From assembly GCA_963720075.1 (NCBI GenBank), contig CAVREG010000019.1:1178001-1242000 (forward strand): 64,000 nucleotides of DNA, given 5' to 3'. Positions 36,325 through 46,149 of the stretch are shown one piece after another (the stretch's first letter is position 1; each line of letters begins with the position of its first letter). Source of the stretch: PALSA-188 sp963720075. GTDB taxonomy: Bacteria; Acidobacteriota; Terriglobia; Terriglobales; Acidobacteriaceae. The notes beneath the pieces are model-generated. The model saw nothing but the letters and a program-made list of their open reading frames with translations. It had not been told where the DNA came from and ran no database searches. The translations under genes were made by a program, and so were the position numbers.

Positions 36325-37302
36325 ATGGAATTTACCAGCAACAACCACAGCAATAGCAACGGCAACAGCAACGGCAAACCCAAAACCATCCAAGACCTTG
36401 TAACCGCAAACGTTCACTTTCTCATCGAGCAACTCGAAGGCGGACATAGTGAAGTCCTCACGCAGTACCTCAGCGCAATGGCGCGGTTTCACACCTACAG
36501 CTTTGGCAACATTCTTCTCATCGCTAGGCAAAAGCCCACGGCAACGCGGGTTGCCGGTATCCGTGCATGGAATGAGTTGCGCCGCAGAGTCAAACGACGC
36601 GAGAAAGGAATCCAGATTTTTGCGCCGCTCGTTGGCTACAAGCGCAATCAGGCCGGAGCGGAGCCAGAAGCGAAGGGTAGGACAGCAGAAGAGAACGCAT
36701 CTGCGGAAGTCAAGACGGACATCGCGCAACGTCACCTCATCGGCTTTCGGGCCGTGCATGTCTTCGATGTGGAGCAGACCGAGGGCGAACCGCTTCCAGA
36801 TATGGGTAACACGGTCAAGGGCGAAGTAGGAGAAATCCTGCCGAGACTGATTGAGTTTGTCGAGTCGCAACAAATCAAACTCGAATTTTCCGACAAGATC
36901 ATCCCGGCGCGTGGCATGTCTTACGGCGGATTAATTCGCTTGTTGCCCGATATGTCTCCCACCGAAACCCTGTCAATCCTCGTTCACGAATTGGCGCACG
37001 AGATGTTGCACAAGGCCGAACGCCGGACGCAGATTACCAAGACCGTGAAGGAGACTGAGGCCGAAGCCGTTGCCTTTGTCGTGTGTCATGCCTTGGCCCT
37101 TGAAACCGGAACGGGTTCGGCGGATTACATCCAGCTTTACCACGGCAACGCGCAACTCTTGCAAGAGAGTTTGGAAGTGGTGCAACGGGCAGCCTCTCAA
37201 ATCCTTGGGGCGATTAGCCCCAGGGATGAGGAAGTCTCCGCGATACCGAGCGCCAATCTTCCGAACACAACTGCCCAAACCACTCAAGAGGTGCAGCCGT
37301 GA
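36325..37302 (+). CDS. ArdC-like protein with ImmA/IrrE-type metallopeptidase motif
   Basis: A 325-aa protein. Residues about 25-110 match the N-terminal ssDNA-binding domain of ArdC (LSAMARFHTYSFGNILLIA, then GIRAWNELRRRV and KGIQIFAPL). The C-terminal part has a zinc metallopeptidase HELAHE motif at 221-226 with a downstream Glu-rich helix (KETEAEAVAFVV) that can supply the third ligand. ArdC proteins protect incoming conjugative DNA from restriction. GTG 36283 is an alternative start; ATG 36325 has the better ribosome-binding site. An Asn/Ser-rich leader of about 20 residues is odd. Its stop overlaps the next GTG by four bases. Confidence 0.8.
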   Translation: MEFTSNNHSNSNGNSNGKPKTIQDLVTANVHFLIEQLEGGHSEVLTQYLSAMARFHTYSFGNILLIARQKPTATRVAGIRAWNELRRRVKRREKGIQIFAPLVGYKRNQAGAEPEAKGRTAEENASAEVKTDIAQRHLIGFRAVHVFDVEQTEGEPLPDMGNTVKGEVGEILPRLIEFVESQQIKLEFSDKIIPARGMSYGGLIRLLPDMSPTETLSILVHELAHEMLHKAERRTQITKTVKETEAEAVAFVVCHALALETGTGSADYIQLYHGNAQLLQESLEVVQRAASQILGAISPRDEEVSAIPSANLPNTTAQTTQEVQP

Positions 37303-37706
37303 AGACCATTACGCAAATTCTGGAAATGGCCGCACCGCTCGAACCCGGATTCCACTTGAAGATCGAGAACCCGCCATTTATGGCACTTGTGATCGAAGAC
37401 ATTCAACAGCGGGGACCGAAAGGTTCCCCGCTGATTTCCGTAGCGCATTACGGCGAACAAAACGGCGATCTCATGCGCGACCCGGAAATGGTCTTTGAGA
37501 TCGAGCGCAACGGCGAACAAATCAAGATGACGCCGACCTATTGGCGGAATGACTACGTAGGAAAGGAGGACTTTTCGGCCATCGAGGAGGACGGGCAATG
37601 GCTGGTTATTTCCGGCCTTCAACACGCACACAGCGAATTCGCAAAAACATGGGACGCCAACCTCAAAGCACAGGGGTTTGTCGAGGCGTTCCGCCGGACG
37701 CAGTAA
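37299..37706 (+). CDS. Conserved hypothetical element protein (DUF6908-like)
   Basis: A 135-aa soluble protein with ENPPFMALVIEDI, LISVAHYGEQNGDLMRDPEM and a later EFAKTWDANLKAQG helix. From memory this looks like the DUF6908 type found on plasmids and ICEs, but I could not check it. It starts at GTG 37299 overlapping the ardC-like stop, so it is co-translated with it. Function unknown; association with ArdC and ParB suggests a role in establishing the element in a new host. Confidence 0.65.
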   Translation: MKTITQILEMAAPLEPGFHLKIENPPFMALVIEDIQQRGPKGSPLISVAHYGEQNGDLMRDPEMVFEIERNGEQIKMTPTYWRNDYVGKEDFSAIEEDGQWLVISGLQHAHSEFAKTWDANLKAQGFVEAFRRTQ

Positions 37707-37788
37707 CCCGCACGGCAAAACCCAACTCCGGGCACTGCGGACAGGTTGCGTGTGCCCGCCCAACCATTCCAGAAAAGGAGAAGAGAAA

Positions 37789-39378
37789 ATGTCGGTAATG
37801 AAACAAGAGTACCGTGATGTTCCGATGGAGCAATTGCAGGAATCCACCACCAACCCGCGCCGCCGCTTCAACGACCAGAACCTAAAAGAACTGGCCGCGT
37901 CCTTCCGAGGGCAGGGTGTGCTACAACCGCTGCTGGTGCGGGAACTAGAGCCAAATAAATATGAAATCGTGGCGGGAGCACGGCGTTTTCGGGCGGCGCA
38001 GATTGCCGAACTCAAGGCCGTGCCTGTTCGCGTTGTCAAACTCAGCGACGCGGAGGCGATTGAAGCTCAGGCAGTCGAAAACCTACAGCGCGAGGATATC
38101 CATCCGCTTGAAGAAGGACTGGGCTATCGTTCGCTGCTTGAACTGAAAGACCCGGTGTACAGCATCGCAATGGTGGCGTCCAAACTTGGCAAGAGCGAGG
38201 GCTACATTCAAGGCCGCATCACGCTTACCGAGTTGATTCCGTCCGTTGCGGAGGCGTTTCTTGAGGACCAGATCACCGTCAGCCATGCTTTCTTGATTGC
38301 CAGACTCCCGCAATCACGTCAGCAGGACGCCTTTGACGCGGCTTTCCGACAGATGTACGGCAGTCATGGCAATACGCAAGTGCTCATGCCTGTGCGGGAA
38401 CTCGCAGCATGGGTTGAGACCAATATCCTTTTGGAACTCGATGCCGCGCCATTTGCGAAAAATGACGAGGCGCTTTTGCCGGAAGCTGGAAGCTGCATCA
38501 ACTGTCCCAAACGTACCGGATTCAATTCCTTGTTGTTTCCAGACGTGCGCAAGGATTCATGCCTCGATGGACAGTGCTATTGCGCCAAGATCGACAAGCA
38601 CATTGCAAAATCCATCGAGAAGAAACCAGCCTTGGTACAGATTTCTAGTGGATGGAGCGGGAGCAGCCGCGAAGGAGCGCCACTAGGCCGCAGCCGTTAC
38701 GTGGAACTGGAATTGAAGAAGTCTAAGACACCAGCAGCCACGGCCAAACTGAGTCCCACTCAAAAGCAATGCGAGAAGATGACAGACGCCATCGTCACGG
38801 ATGGCGGAAGACGCGGACAGATCGTCAAAGTGTGCGCCGACCCAAGCTGCCGTATTCACCATGAGAAGCAGCCTTCCATGCAGGAACTTCAACGTTCACG
38901 TATCGAAGAGAGAAAACGCATTGAGAAGGAGAAGTTGGCGATTACGGTGCGCCATCGCATATTGGCGGAGGTGCTCAAGCGGGTTGGCGCCCCGCTCAAG
39001 CGCGGCGATTTGCTGGTAATCGCTCAGTACATCATCCGGTGTTTGCCGTTCAACCACGAAGCGCGGATGGCGAAGAGACACAAACTGGATGCAGAAAACG
39101 GTGTCGTGGCCGCCAAAGGAGGGCTACTGAAACAAACTTCCACCCAAGACGAAACCGAACTATCGAAACTGCTTCTTGAAATCAGTTTGCTGGATTCGGC
39201 CTATCAGTGTCCGGCGAAGGAGAGCGATGACCCATTGCTGGTTATGGCGAAGCGCTATCGGGTTGATGTCGAGAAGCTCCAAAAAGCAGTCACCCAGGAA
39301 TTTGTTGCGAAGCGTGCCAAGGTGGCGGCGAAGCAGAAAAAGTCCGCGAAGAAAACGGCGGCTCCCTCCGCCGCTTAA
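37789..39378 (+). CDS. ParB/RepB/Spo0J-family partition-like protein
   Basis: A 529-aa protein. The N-terminal ParB domain has TNPRRRF, QPLLVRELEPNKYEIVAGAR, RRFRAAQIAEL and the VENLQREDIHPLEEG motif, followed by the KorB/ParB HTH (ASKLGKSEGYIQGRITLTEL). A Cys-rich stretch (CINCPKRTG, then DSCLDGQCYCAK) and a basic C-terminal Lys/Ala tail follow. No parA partner lies next to it. It may help stability or regulate transfer genes rather than act in classic partition. ATG 37789 has AAGGAG upstream; the longer frame from 37678 is not needed. A terminator follows. Confidence 0.9.
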   Translation: MSVMKQEYRDVPMEQLQESTTNPRRRFNDQNLKELAASFRGQGVLQPLLVRELEPNKYEIVAGARRFRAAQIAELKAVPVRVVKLSDAEAIEAQAVENLQREDIHPLEEGLGYRSLLELKDPVYSIAMVASKLGKSEGYIQGRITLTELIPSVAEAFLEDQITVSHAFLIARLPQSRQQDAFDAAFRQMYGSHGNTQVLMPVRELAAWVETNILLELDAAPFAKNDEALLPEAGSCINCPKRTGFNSLLFPDVRKDSCLDGQCYCAKIDKHIAKSIEKKPALVQISSGWSGSSREGAPLGRSRYVELELKKSKTPAATAKLSPTQKQCEKMTDAIVTDGGRRGQIVKVCADPSCRIHHEKQPSMQELQRSRIEERKRIEKEKLAITVRHRILAEVLKRVGAPLKRGDLLVIAQYIIRCLPFNHEARMAKRHKLDAENGVVAAKGGLLKQTSTQDETELSKLLLEISLLDSAYQCPAKESDDPLLVMAKRYRVDVEKLQKAVTQEFVAKRAKVAAKQKKSAKKTAAPSAA

Positions 39379-39397
39379 TTACATCCTTGTCATTTCT

Positions 39398-39427
39398 GGC
39401 GCTCGTATCTTCGAGCGCCTTTTTTTA
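39398..39427 (+). terminator. Intrinsic terminator after parB
   Basis: GGCGCTCG (39398-39405) pairs perfectly with CGAGCGCC (39412-39419) over a six-base loop and is followed by eight T residues. It ends the ardC-parB transcript. Confidence 0.9.
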
Positions 39428-39555
39428 TTATGCTCACGCTCCATCAGCACTATCTCCGGAGCCGGAGATCCCAAAAAAGATACCCGCGTCGCGCCTTGCG
39501 GTCCGACGCTTGCGCGCTACGATAGTAAATAGGTTCGTGGCAAGACGAATGCGAT

Positions 39556-39774
39556 ATGAAAGTTAAAACTTTTACTTACGAGAGAAATTGGACTGGGAAA
39601 TACTACCGGCAAAGACTGTTACCGAGTATGCAGACAATGGATGGTCACGTTGCGAGCATGCTGAGTGATGGATGGGAAATCATGGCGGAAAATTCCCACT
39701 CTGGCAACAGCAGGGGGTTTCAGCCTTTTGCGAAGCGTGACAGCATTACCATTTCCTTTCGAAAAGCTAGGTGA
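39556..39774 (+). CDS. Small hypothetical protein
   Basis: A 72-aa soluble protein with a HVASMLSDGWEIMAENSH core and SITISFRKA end. The pattern (long helix, GWEI, a short beta-rich end) is seen in small mobile-element proteins of unknown role. There is no strong ribosome-binding site, so it is moderately supported. It lies alone between the parB terminator and virB2. Confidence 0.5.
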   Translation: MKVKTFTYERNWTGKYYRQRLLPSMQTMDGHVASMLSDGWEIMAENSHSGNSRGFQPFAKRDSITISFRKAR

Positions 39775-40050
39775 TTTCGGGACTTAAAAAATGCACTGCT
39801 GCTTCCCTGCGACGTGCATAGGTTCTTCTTCCTACGCCCGTTGCCCGCCCCTTTTGCGGTTCGCCCGGCTATCCGCCGTGCTGTCTTGCTTATCCCACCC
39901 ACGGGCTTGTCCCGTCCTCTCTAACTCCTCGATTCATGTCCGAAACGGCATAGGTCAGCTCGAAAAGGCAACAATCGATCCTTCGTTTTGAGTTTACTTT
40001 CTCCGTGTAGTCAACGACGCGCTATGCGCAAAAACCACGGAGGGATTTCA

Positions 40051-40380
40051 ATGCAGCTCGTTTACTCGCTTAAAACCAAACACAGAGTCCACGTCCTCAG
40101 GCTGCGAACTATCTCGCAAGTCCTATGGCTGGCCTTGCTCGCGATACCCGCCTACGCGCAGCAAGGCGGCAACAGTCCTTGGGAGAACGCGGTGAACGTT
40201 CTCAAAACCGCCTTTACCGGAACCATCGCCACCGGATTGTCTCTGGTGGCGATCGTCATCGGCGGCCTGATGTTCGCCTATGGCGAAGGTCAAAGTAAGC
40301 GAATGCTGGCCGGCATCGTTTTCGGAATCGGCATGGCCATTGGAGCCGTGAACTTCATGGCGTGGCTTTTCCCCGGTTAA
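40051..40380 (+). CDS. virB2: VirB2/TrbC-family pilin
   Basis: A 109-aa precursor with a long signal peptide (ISQVLWLALLAIPAYA-QQ) and two hydrophobic helices (TGLSLVAIVIGGLMFAYG and a second ending NFMAWLF), the hallmark of the T4SS pilus subunit. The frame opens at 39988; ATG 40051 follows GGAGGG. It begins the transfer operon, followed by virB3 and virB4. Upstream, 39775-40050 is gene-free and probably carries the operon promoter, though I see no clear consensus. Confidence 0.88.
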   Translation: MQLVYSLKTKHRVHVLRLRTISQVLWLALLAIPAYAQQGGNSPWENAVNVLKTAFTGTIATGLSLVAIVIGGLMFAYGEGQSKRMLAGIVFGIGMAIGAVNFMAWLFPG

Positions 40381-40439
40381 GGAGCGGCCCCAGGCGGTGT
40401 CCGGCAGCGAAGATACGAATGTCCGAAGGAGCAGCAGCC

Positions 40440-40766
40440 ATGGCAAAAGGCGATTCAGCGCAGATCGAATTTCGACATAGCCAGGTCTTCAAGACATTGA
40501 ATCGCCCGTTAACCATCTTGGGCGCGGAGCGGCGGCTGTTCTTTGTCGCACTGGTGACGGGTGGCGCGATCTTCACGCTCATGCACAGCCTGCTCGGAGG
40601 CATTTTAGTGTTCGTCGTGGGCGTCCTAGCCGCGCAGCGGCTGACAAAGTACGACGTGGAGATTCTGCGGGTGCTGCTGAATTCTGCCAAGTTCCGCACC
40701 CGATACGACCCGATGAAATGGTCGCCTATTGAGATATCGATTGCGAGGCGCAATGTTCAAGATTGA
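40440..40766 (+). CDS. virB3: VirB3/TrbD-family T4SS inner membrane protein
   Basis: A 108-aa protein with one hydrophobic hairpin (LFFVALVTGGAIFTLMHSLL, then GGILVFVVGVLAA) after a short N-terminal LNRPLTILGAERR motif typical of VirB3. It docks the VirB4 ATPase at the membrane. ATG 40440 has GGAG nine bases upstream; an ATG at 40419 is an alternative. Its end overlaps virB4 by 14 bases. Confidence 0.85.
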   Translation: MAKGDSAQIEFRHSQVFKTLNRPLTILGAERRLFFVALVTGGAIFTLMHSLLGGILVFVVGVLAAQRLTKYDVEILRVLLNSAKFRTRYDPMKWSPIEISIARRNVQD

Positions 40767-43242
40767 GCGCATTACAAAGGAGTGGCAGGAAGCAGGTTCG
40801 TTACAGGCGCACATCAACCTGTATGGCTTCTGGGACGAACACGCCTTTCTTACCAAGTCTGGCGATTTAGGCGTGGCCTTCAAGATTGGCGGCATCGATT
40901 ATGAGAGTCTTGACCGCGCTGCGCGGGACTATGCCGTCAAACGTCTTGAAGCGGCCTTCCGCACTCTAAATGAAAAAACACGACTCTACCAAATCCTGTT
41001 CAAGCGTAGCCGCCCTGAGATTCCATCGGCTTCTTATGACAATCCGCTGGTGCAGGCCGCCGTAGAGCAGCGTACCGCCTTCCTCGAATCGAAAGCTGAC
41101 CGGCTGTTCAGCATCGAGATTTTCTGGGTGCTGATGGTTGAGAGTAGCCATGCCAAGACTGGACTGCTGCATGCGCTATCGCAGTTGCCGACGAGCCCCG
41201 GTGGGTCATTCCGGAACTTGAGATCGCTATTTTCGAGCGGTGGCCAGCGCACGCTGTTCCGCGAGCAGATCGAACACGATCGCTTTGTACTGGAGCGGAA
41301 GATTCAAAGTTTGATAGGGCAGCTAAGCGACCTCACCACGGTCGAGCTGCTAGGGGCAGAGAAGGCCTTCCGCCTTGAGCGGCGTCTCGTAAATTTCTGC
41401 CCCTCCAAAATTCAGAATGCGCGCCTGTATGCGCCCAATTGTCTTGACTGGCAGCTTTGCGATTCGGAGCTGGAGGCGCATCGCGGATACCTGCGGCTGG
41501 ACGACTACTACGCTCGCATCCTCACGCTGAAGGAATTGCCCAGCGAAACCCGTCCGCTGCTATTGCAGGGCCTCCTCGACATTCCCGCGAACTTCCACGT
41601 GGTCACCGAGTGGCATCCGGTCGACAACTCGCGGACGCGGAAGGAAATCGCCAAGCGCCGCCGTCACTATCACAACTCAAAGACGAGCTTTCTGTCCAAT
41701 CTCCAAGACCGTCAGAACGCCGGGCCACGCGACGAACTGATCGATGATTCCAAAGAAGCCGCAGTAGCCGAGTTGGGCGAGGCCCTCACCGCCATTGGCA
41801 TGGAAGGCAAATCCTTTGGCGAGTTCACGCTGACCGCTGTGGTCTATGACACGGATTGGGCGAAGATGGAGCAAGCGATTGCGGAATTTCAGAAACTGTT
41901 CACGACCCACGATGGCCTGTTGTATGAGGAACGCTACAACCTTCTCAATGCTTTCTTTGCCGCCATTCCGGGGAATCGGCATTTCAATCTGCGCAAACAG
42001 TGGGCGTCGAATTCAAACTACGCCGACCTCTCCTTTCTGTTTACCGTCGACGCAGGCGCACCGCGAAATCCCTACTTGGAACGGGAATATCTGGCCGTTC
42101 TTGAAACCGCTCACGGCGCTCCCTACTTCTTAAATCTCCATAGCGGGGACGTAGCCCACACGCTTCTGCTCGGGGTGACCGGTTCCGGCAAGAGTTTCAC
42201 ACTGAACTTCCTCGTTCAGTCCCTACAGAAGTACGCGCCGTTGACCTTCATTTTTGACCTTGGCGGCAGTTATGAGACGCTGACCCGCGGTTTCGGAGGG
42301 ACCTATCTCAATGTCGGGTTGAAGAATCCGGTTTTCACCATCAACCCGTTTTGTCTGGAGCCGACGCACGAGAACCTGAACTTTCTGTATCTGTTCACGC
42401 GCGTCCTGATCGAAGCCAACGGGCGCTATGAACTGACTCCCGACGATAAGCGGGCGTTATTTTCCGCCGTCGAGCGTACCTACAAGCTGTCCCGCGAACT
42501 CCGGACGCTTTCAAACTTCGCCTCCATTCTCGGGCCGCTCGGGGAGCGACTGCATCGCTGGACCAACTCTGGTGCAAGCGGTGCCGGTCAATTCGGCCAC
42601 CTCTTCGATAACGTCGAAGACACCTTGACGTTCTCCCGATTTCAGACCTTTAACTTCGACGGATGGGCCGACTATCCGGATGTTCTGGAGCCGCTGCTTT
42701 TCTATGTACTGCATCGGGCGTCGTCCGAGATCGAACGCCCGGAGAATGCCGCCACCTTCAAAGCATTCGTCATTGACGAAGCCTGGATGTTTCTCAAGAA
42801 CCGGACCATCCGCGACTGGATCACGCGAGCGGAGAAGACCTGGCGAAAGAAGAACGCCGCCATGATCTTGGCCACGCAATCCGTGGTCGAGCTGATGGCT
42901 TCCGAGATGCTGCATGTCGTGAACGAGTCCTGCCCGACCAAGATATTTCTCGCGAACCCCAGCATTGACCGGAAGCTGTATGCCGAGATCTTCCAGCTCA
43001 ACGATACCCAACTTGAGTTGCTGGCGGGCTTGCAATCGAAACGCGACCTCCTGCTGATTCAGCCGGGCGTCACCAAGAAACTGCTGCTTGAAGTCGATTC
43101 GCTCACTTACTGGATCGCCACCAATAATGCCCGCGACAACCTGCGTAAGCAGGATTACTTCGCCCACTTCGGACCGGAACAAGGACTGCTGCGTCTGGCC
43201 GAGGACTATCCGCAACCTAACTCACGAAAGGAATCCGCATGA
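40753..43242 (+). CDS. virB4: VirB4/TrbE-family T4SS ATPase
   Basis: An 829-aa cytoplasmic ATPase that powers pilus and channel assembly. The Walker A motif is GVTGSGKS at 474-481 and Walker B is VIDEAW with D675/E676. The first 400 residues are the VirB4 N-terminal (CagE) domain. ATG 40753 is chosen over the first start at 40729 since it gives the usual short N-terminus (MFKIERITKEW). The stop overlaps virB9 by four bases. It is full length. Confidence 0.95.
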   Translation: MFKIERITKEWQEAGSLQAHINLYGFWDEHAFLTKSGDLGVAFKIGGIDYESLDRAARDYAVKRLEAAFRTLNEKTRLYQILFKRSRPEIPSASYDNPLVQAAVEQRTAFLESKADRLFSIEIFWVLMVESSHAKTGLLHALSQLPTSPGGSFRNLRSLFSSGGQRTLFREQIEHDRFVLERKIQSLIGQLSDLTTVELLGAEKAFRLERRLVNFCPSKIQNARLYAPNCLDWQLCDSELEAHRGYLRLDDYYARILTLKELPSETRPLLLQGLLDIPANFHVVTEWHPVDNSRTRKEIAKRRRHYHNSKTSFLSNLQDRQNAGPRDELIDDSKEAAVAELGEALTAIGMEGKSFGEFTLTAVVYDTDWAKMEQAIAEFQKLFTTHDGLLYEERYNLLNAFFAAIPGNRHFNLRKQWASNSNYADLSFLFTVDAGAPRNPYLEREYLAVLETAHGAPYFLNLHSGDVAHTLLLGVTGSGKSFTLNFLVQSLQKYAPLTFIFDLGGSYETLTRGFGGTYLNVGLKNPVFTINPFCLEPTHENLNFLYLFTRVLIEANGRYELTPDDKRALFSAVERTYKLSRELRTLSNFASILGPLGERLHRWTNSGASGAGQFGHLFDNVEDTLTFSRFQTFNFDGWADYPDVLEPLLFYVLHRASSEIERPENAATFKAFVIDEAWMFLKNRTIRDWITRAEKTWRKKNAAMILATQSVVELMASEMLHVVNESCPTKIFLANPSIDRKLYAEIFQLNDTQLELLAGLQSKRDLLLIQPGVTKKLLLEVDSLTYWIATNNARDNLRKQDYFAHFGPEQGLLRLAEDYPQPNSRKESA

Positions 43243-44000
43243 AATTAAAGAGTAATTCCATCTCCTACTGTTTGTGTTTGCTCTTCCTGATCGCCAATGG
43301 ATTGGCGCAACAGACGGCGCGAACTGTCCACTATCACGTCAATGACATCGTTCCCGTTCGCGCCAAGATGCGATACACCACCCTGATTCAGCTTCCCGCT
43401 TCGGAGAAGATTCTCGAAGTCGCAACAGGGGACAAGGATTTCTGGATCATTGATGTCGTCAACAACTTCTGCTTCCTTCACCCGGCGAAAGAAGGCATTC
43501 ACTCGAACCTGAATCTTATTACGGACAAGGCTAATGTCTACTCGTTCACGCTGGACGATGTTGAGAGCGGTAAGCCGGATCTCAAGATCATAATTGAACC
43601 TTCCGACGCTTCTTCGATTGCCGCCGTCAACGGCGTATCGAAACTGGTCTCTGCCTCTGAAGTCATGGCAGCACAACAGAGTGCGCAATCCGCAGAAAAC
43701 CATGCTAGACAGGCAATTGACCAGTTTCGCTCTGAGTATCCCACCCAACATTTGAAATTTGATTACGTTTACCGCAACAAGAAGCCTTTTGAAGTGGCCG
43801 CGATTTATGAAGACGGGCGCTTCACTTACGTCCGTTCATCCGCTCCCGAGAAGTTCGCCATTTATGAATTGAAGGACAACAAACCTAGCCTTATCGACTT
43901 CCAGTTAGAGAGCGGGACTTACGTCGTGCCCAAAGTAGTCGATCACGGGTACTTGGCGATCGGCAAACACAAGCTCGACTTTAATCGCAGCGCACGATAG
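43239..44000 (+). CDS. virB9: VirB9/TrbG-family outer membrane core protein
   Basis: A 253-aa exported protein: signal peptide ending GLAQQ, an N-terminal beta domain (YTTLIQLPASEKILEVATGD), and the C-terminal CagX/VirB9 domain (FDYVYRNKKPFEVAAIYEDG, then YVVPKVVDHGYLAIGKHKLD). With VirB10 it builds the core complex across the periplasm. A VirB7 lipoprotein partner is not apparent. It overlaps virB4 by four bases and lies nine bases before virB10. Confidence 0.9.
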   Translation: MKLKSNSISYCLCLLFLIANGLAQQTARTVHYHVNDIVPVRAKMRYTTLIQLPASEKILEVATGDKDFWIIDVVNNFCFLHPAKEGIHSNLNLITDKANVYSFTLDDVESGKPDLKIIIEPSDASSIAAVNGVSKLVSASEVMAAQQSAQSAENHARQAIDQFRSEYPTQHLKFDYVYRNKKPFEVAAIYEDGRFTYVRSSAPEKFAIYELKDNKPSLIDFQLESGTYVVPKVVDHGYLAIGKHKLDFNRSAR

Positions 44001-44009
44001 GAGAAAACC

Positions 44010-45257
44010 ATGCTCCAAGACAATCAGATGCCCGCATCGGAGACGGGTCAGGCTCAGGCTCAGCCCGAAGCGGGAGCCGAATTGCACGATCATCGACTGA
44101 ATCCGCAGGGAGCAGTTCCCAAGAAGAGCCAGGGCTATGTCATCGCAGGACTCGCGGTCGTAATTTTGTTCGCCGTGATGTTCTCGAATAAACATGCCCA
44201 CACGGGCGCTCGTCCTCCAACGGCCCAAACTCCCTACGCAACCCAAGCCAATCAACCCGAGATTGAAGAATTGAAGCGTGACCTGACCGCCGATCAGCGA
44301 AAGATGGAACAGCAATCCCAGGCACCGGTCCGCTCTGCCGCCGAAACAATTTCTGGATCGCAACAGTTCGCTCCCGCAGAGCGCATGGGTACCCCAAATT
44401 CCGAGGTACCCACTGGGCCGCAGCGTGATCAGCTCGCGGACGCCGAGCGCGCCCTATCGTTCAAAGCGCGATTTGCTTCGAATCTGATTTCCGCCGACAA
44501 CGGAACGCAACAGACATCTGTACCCGACAGGAGGACTCTTGATCCATCACCCTTATCTGCCGAAACTGCTTCTTCTCTTCGTACTCCGGGACTCACACAT
44601 GCGGCCGAAGGCGTACAGGCCGGCCAGCCGGCGAAGCGCCCGCCGGAAGTAAATGTGAATTCCGGGCAGGGGTCCCCTTATGTTTTGTTTGAAGGCACGA
44701 CTCTCGATACCGTTCTCATGAATCGGCTGGAGGGCGAGTTCTCCGGGCCGGTTAAAGTCATGGTCACCAATCCGGTCTACAACGAAGACCGGCAGCATGT
44801 GCTCATTCCCGAGGGCACGTTCATTCTGGGCGAGGTGCAGAAGGTTTCGGGCTTCGGCCAAAAACGCCTTGCCGTGACTTTCCACCGGATGCTGATGCCG
44901 GATGGATATTCGGTTGACCTCGACCAGTTTCACGGTCTCGATCAAGCTGGGGAGACCGGTCTGAAAGACAAGGTAAACAACCACTACTTTCAGATCTTCG
45001 GAACTTCTATTGCCCTGGGCATCATCGCAGGTGCGGCTGAATCCACAACAAATGGCGGACTGAACGCAAATGGTTCCGATCTTTGGCGCCAGGGAGTCGG
45101 TTCAAGTCTGTCCCAGTCGAGTGCGAATGTTCTCGACCGCTTTATCAACGTGCCTCCCACTCTGACCATCCGGGAAGGGCATCGGATCAAAGTCTATCTC
45201 ACGCAGGATTTGTTGCTGCCTGCTTACGAGAATCACACCATTCCACCAAACATCTGA
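44010..45257 (+). CDS. virB10: VirB10/TrbI-family T4SS core protein
   Basis: A 415-aa protein with one N-terminal membrane helix (YVIAGLAVVILFAVMFS), a proline/glutamine-rich periplasmic linker and the C-terminal TrbI barrel domain with LFEGTTLDTVLMNRLEGEF, IPEGTFILGE and GLDQAGETGLKDKVNNHY segments. It spans both membranes and senses energy from VirB4/VirB11/VirD4. The typical C-terminal KVYLTQDLLLPAY is present, so it is complete. Confidence 0.93.
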   Translation: MLQDNQMPASETGQAQAQPEAGAELHDHRLNPQGAVPKKSQGYVIAGLAVVILFAVMFSNKHAHTGARPPTAQTPYATQANQPEIEELKRDLTADQRKMEQQSQAPVRSAAETISGSQQFAPAERMGTPNSEVPTGPQRDQLADAERALSFKARFASNLISADNGTQQTSVPDRRTLDPSPLSAETASSLRTPGLTHAAEGVQAGQPAKRPPEVNVNSGQGSPYVLFEGTTLDTVLMNRLEGEFSGPVKVMVTNPVYNEDRQHVLIPEGTFILGEVQKVSGFGQKRLAVTFHRMLMPDGYSVDLDQFHGLDQAGETGLKDKVNNHYFQIFGTSIALGIIAGAAESTTNGGLNANGSDLWRQGVGSSLSQSSANVLDRFINVPPTLTIREGHRIKVYLTQDLLLPAYENHTIPPNI

Positions 45258-45314
45258 GTCGCGTCAGCAAGCGGCCAGCGTCAGAACCAGTTCTCAAAGA
45301 AAAGGAGATTACAG

Positions 45315-46145
45315 ATGAAATCACGATGGATTTGCTGTTTCGCTCTCTGCGCGCTCGCGTTCTCTGCCAGTTCAGCCCATGCGCAATGGGCGGTATTTGA
45401 CGCCAGCAACTATGCGAACGGTCTGAACGAATTCAAACAATTGCGGCAGGCGTATACCACGGCGACCCAGACCCGCGACCAGATCATCGCAGCCTACAAC
45501 CTGGCTTACCAAATGTCTCGGATGCCCCAGAATCTGGCGCAACGCTATGAGTCGAGCTTCTCTCAGTGGACGAATTTGTCTGGACCGAACACCTATGGCA
45601 ACGCTTCGGCGTGGGTCGACGCCTTAAACTTCGGCGGTTCTAATCGGGCGACAACAGCATACAACAATGCCGTGATTCCCTTAGAAAGCTACCCCGGCGG
45701 AAGCCTTGCGTCCCAAGACGCTCCGACGCAAGCCGTCATCAAGAATCAGTACGCCACTTCTGAACTTGGGCAAGCCACCATCACCAGTTCGCTTTCGACG
45801 GTCGGTTCCGTGCGTTCCAATTCCGAAGTCTTTGCCCAGAAACTTGCCAACCTTGAGGCGGATACATACTCCAACGACTCCAGCCAGCAAACCGAGATGG
45901 CAGTGTTGGGCAAGATCAATTCGGCCACGCTGCTCCAGATTCATTCTCAGCAGGACACCAATCAGGTTCTCGCCGCCGTGGTTGCCCAGCAAGCCTTAGC
46001 CGACAAGCAGCGGATCGACGAACAGAACCGCCTGATCAATCAGGCGATTTACTTTCAGCAGAATTTCTCGGGCACGATGCAAAACTTGAATGGGGGAGTC
46101 AGCGACTCCATCAAAGGCATTTCACTCAGCGTCAGCGGGCGGTGA
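45315..46145 (+). CDS. VirB5/TrbJ-like periplasmic T4SS protein
   Basis: A 276-aa exported protein (signal peptide ending SSAHAQ) that is largely helical. QWAVFDASNYANGLNEFKQL is the usual start of TrbJ proteins, and the C-terminal helix has many Gln/Asn (QQALADKQRIDEQNRLINQA). VirB5/TrbJ are minor pilus components at the tip. AAAGGAG precedes the ATG. It sits between virB10 and the virB6-like gene, an order different from the RP4 trb operon. Confidence 0.82.
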   Translation: MKSRWICCFALCALAFSASSAHAQWAVFDASNYANGLNEFKQLRQAYTTATQTRDQIIAAYNLAYQMSRMPQNLAQRYESSFSQWTNLSGPNTYGNASAWVDALNFGGSNRATTAYNNAVIPLESYPGGSLASQDAPTQAVIKNQYATSELGQATITSSLSTVGSVRSNSEVFAQKLANLEADTYSNDSSQQTEMAVLGKINSATLLQIHSQQDTNQVLAAVVAQQALADKQRIDEQNRLINQAIYFQQNFSGTMQNLNGGVSDSIKGISLSVSGR

Positions 46146-46149
46146 CTTT

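Noticed and set aside
44387..44411. GGGTACC ... GGTACCC inverted repeat
   Set aside because: It lies inside the virB10 coding region in a low-complexity linker; likely chance.
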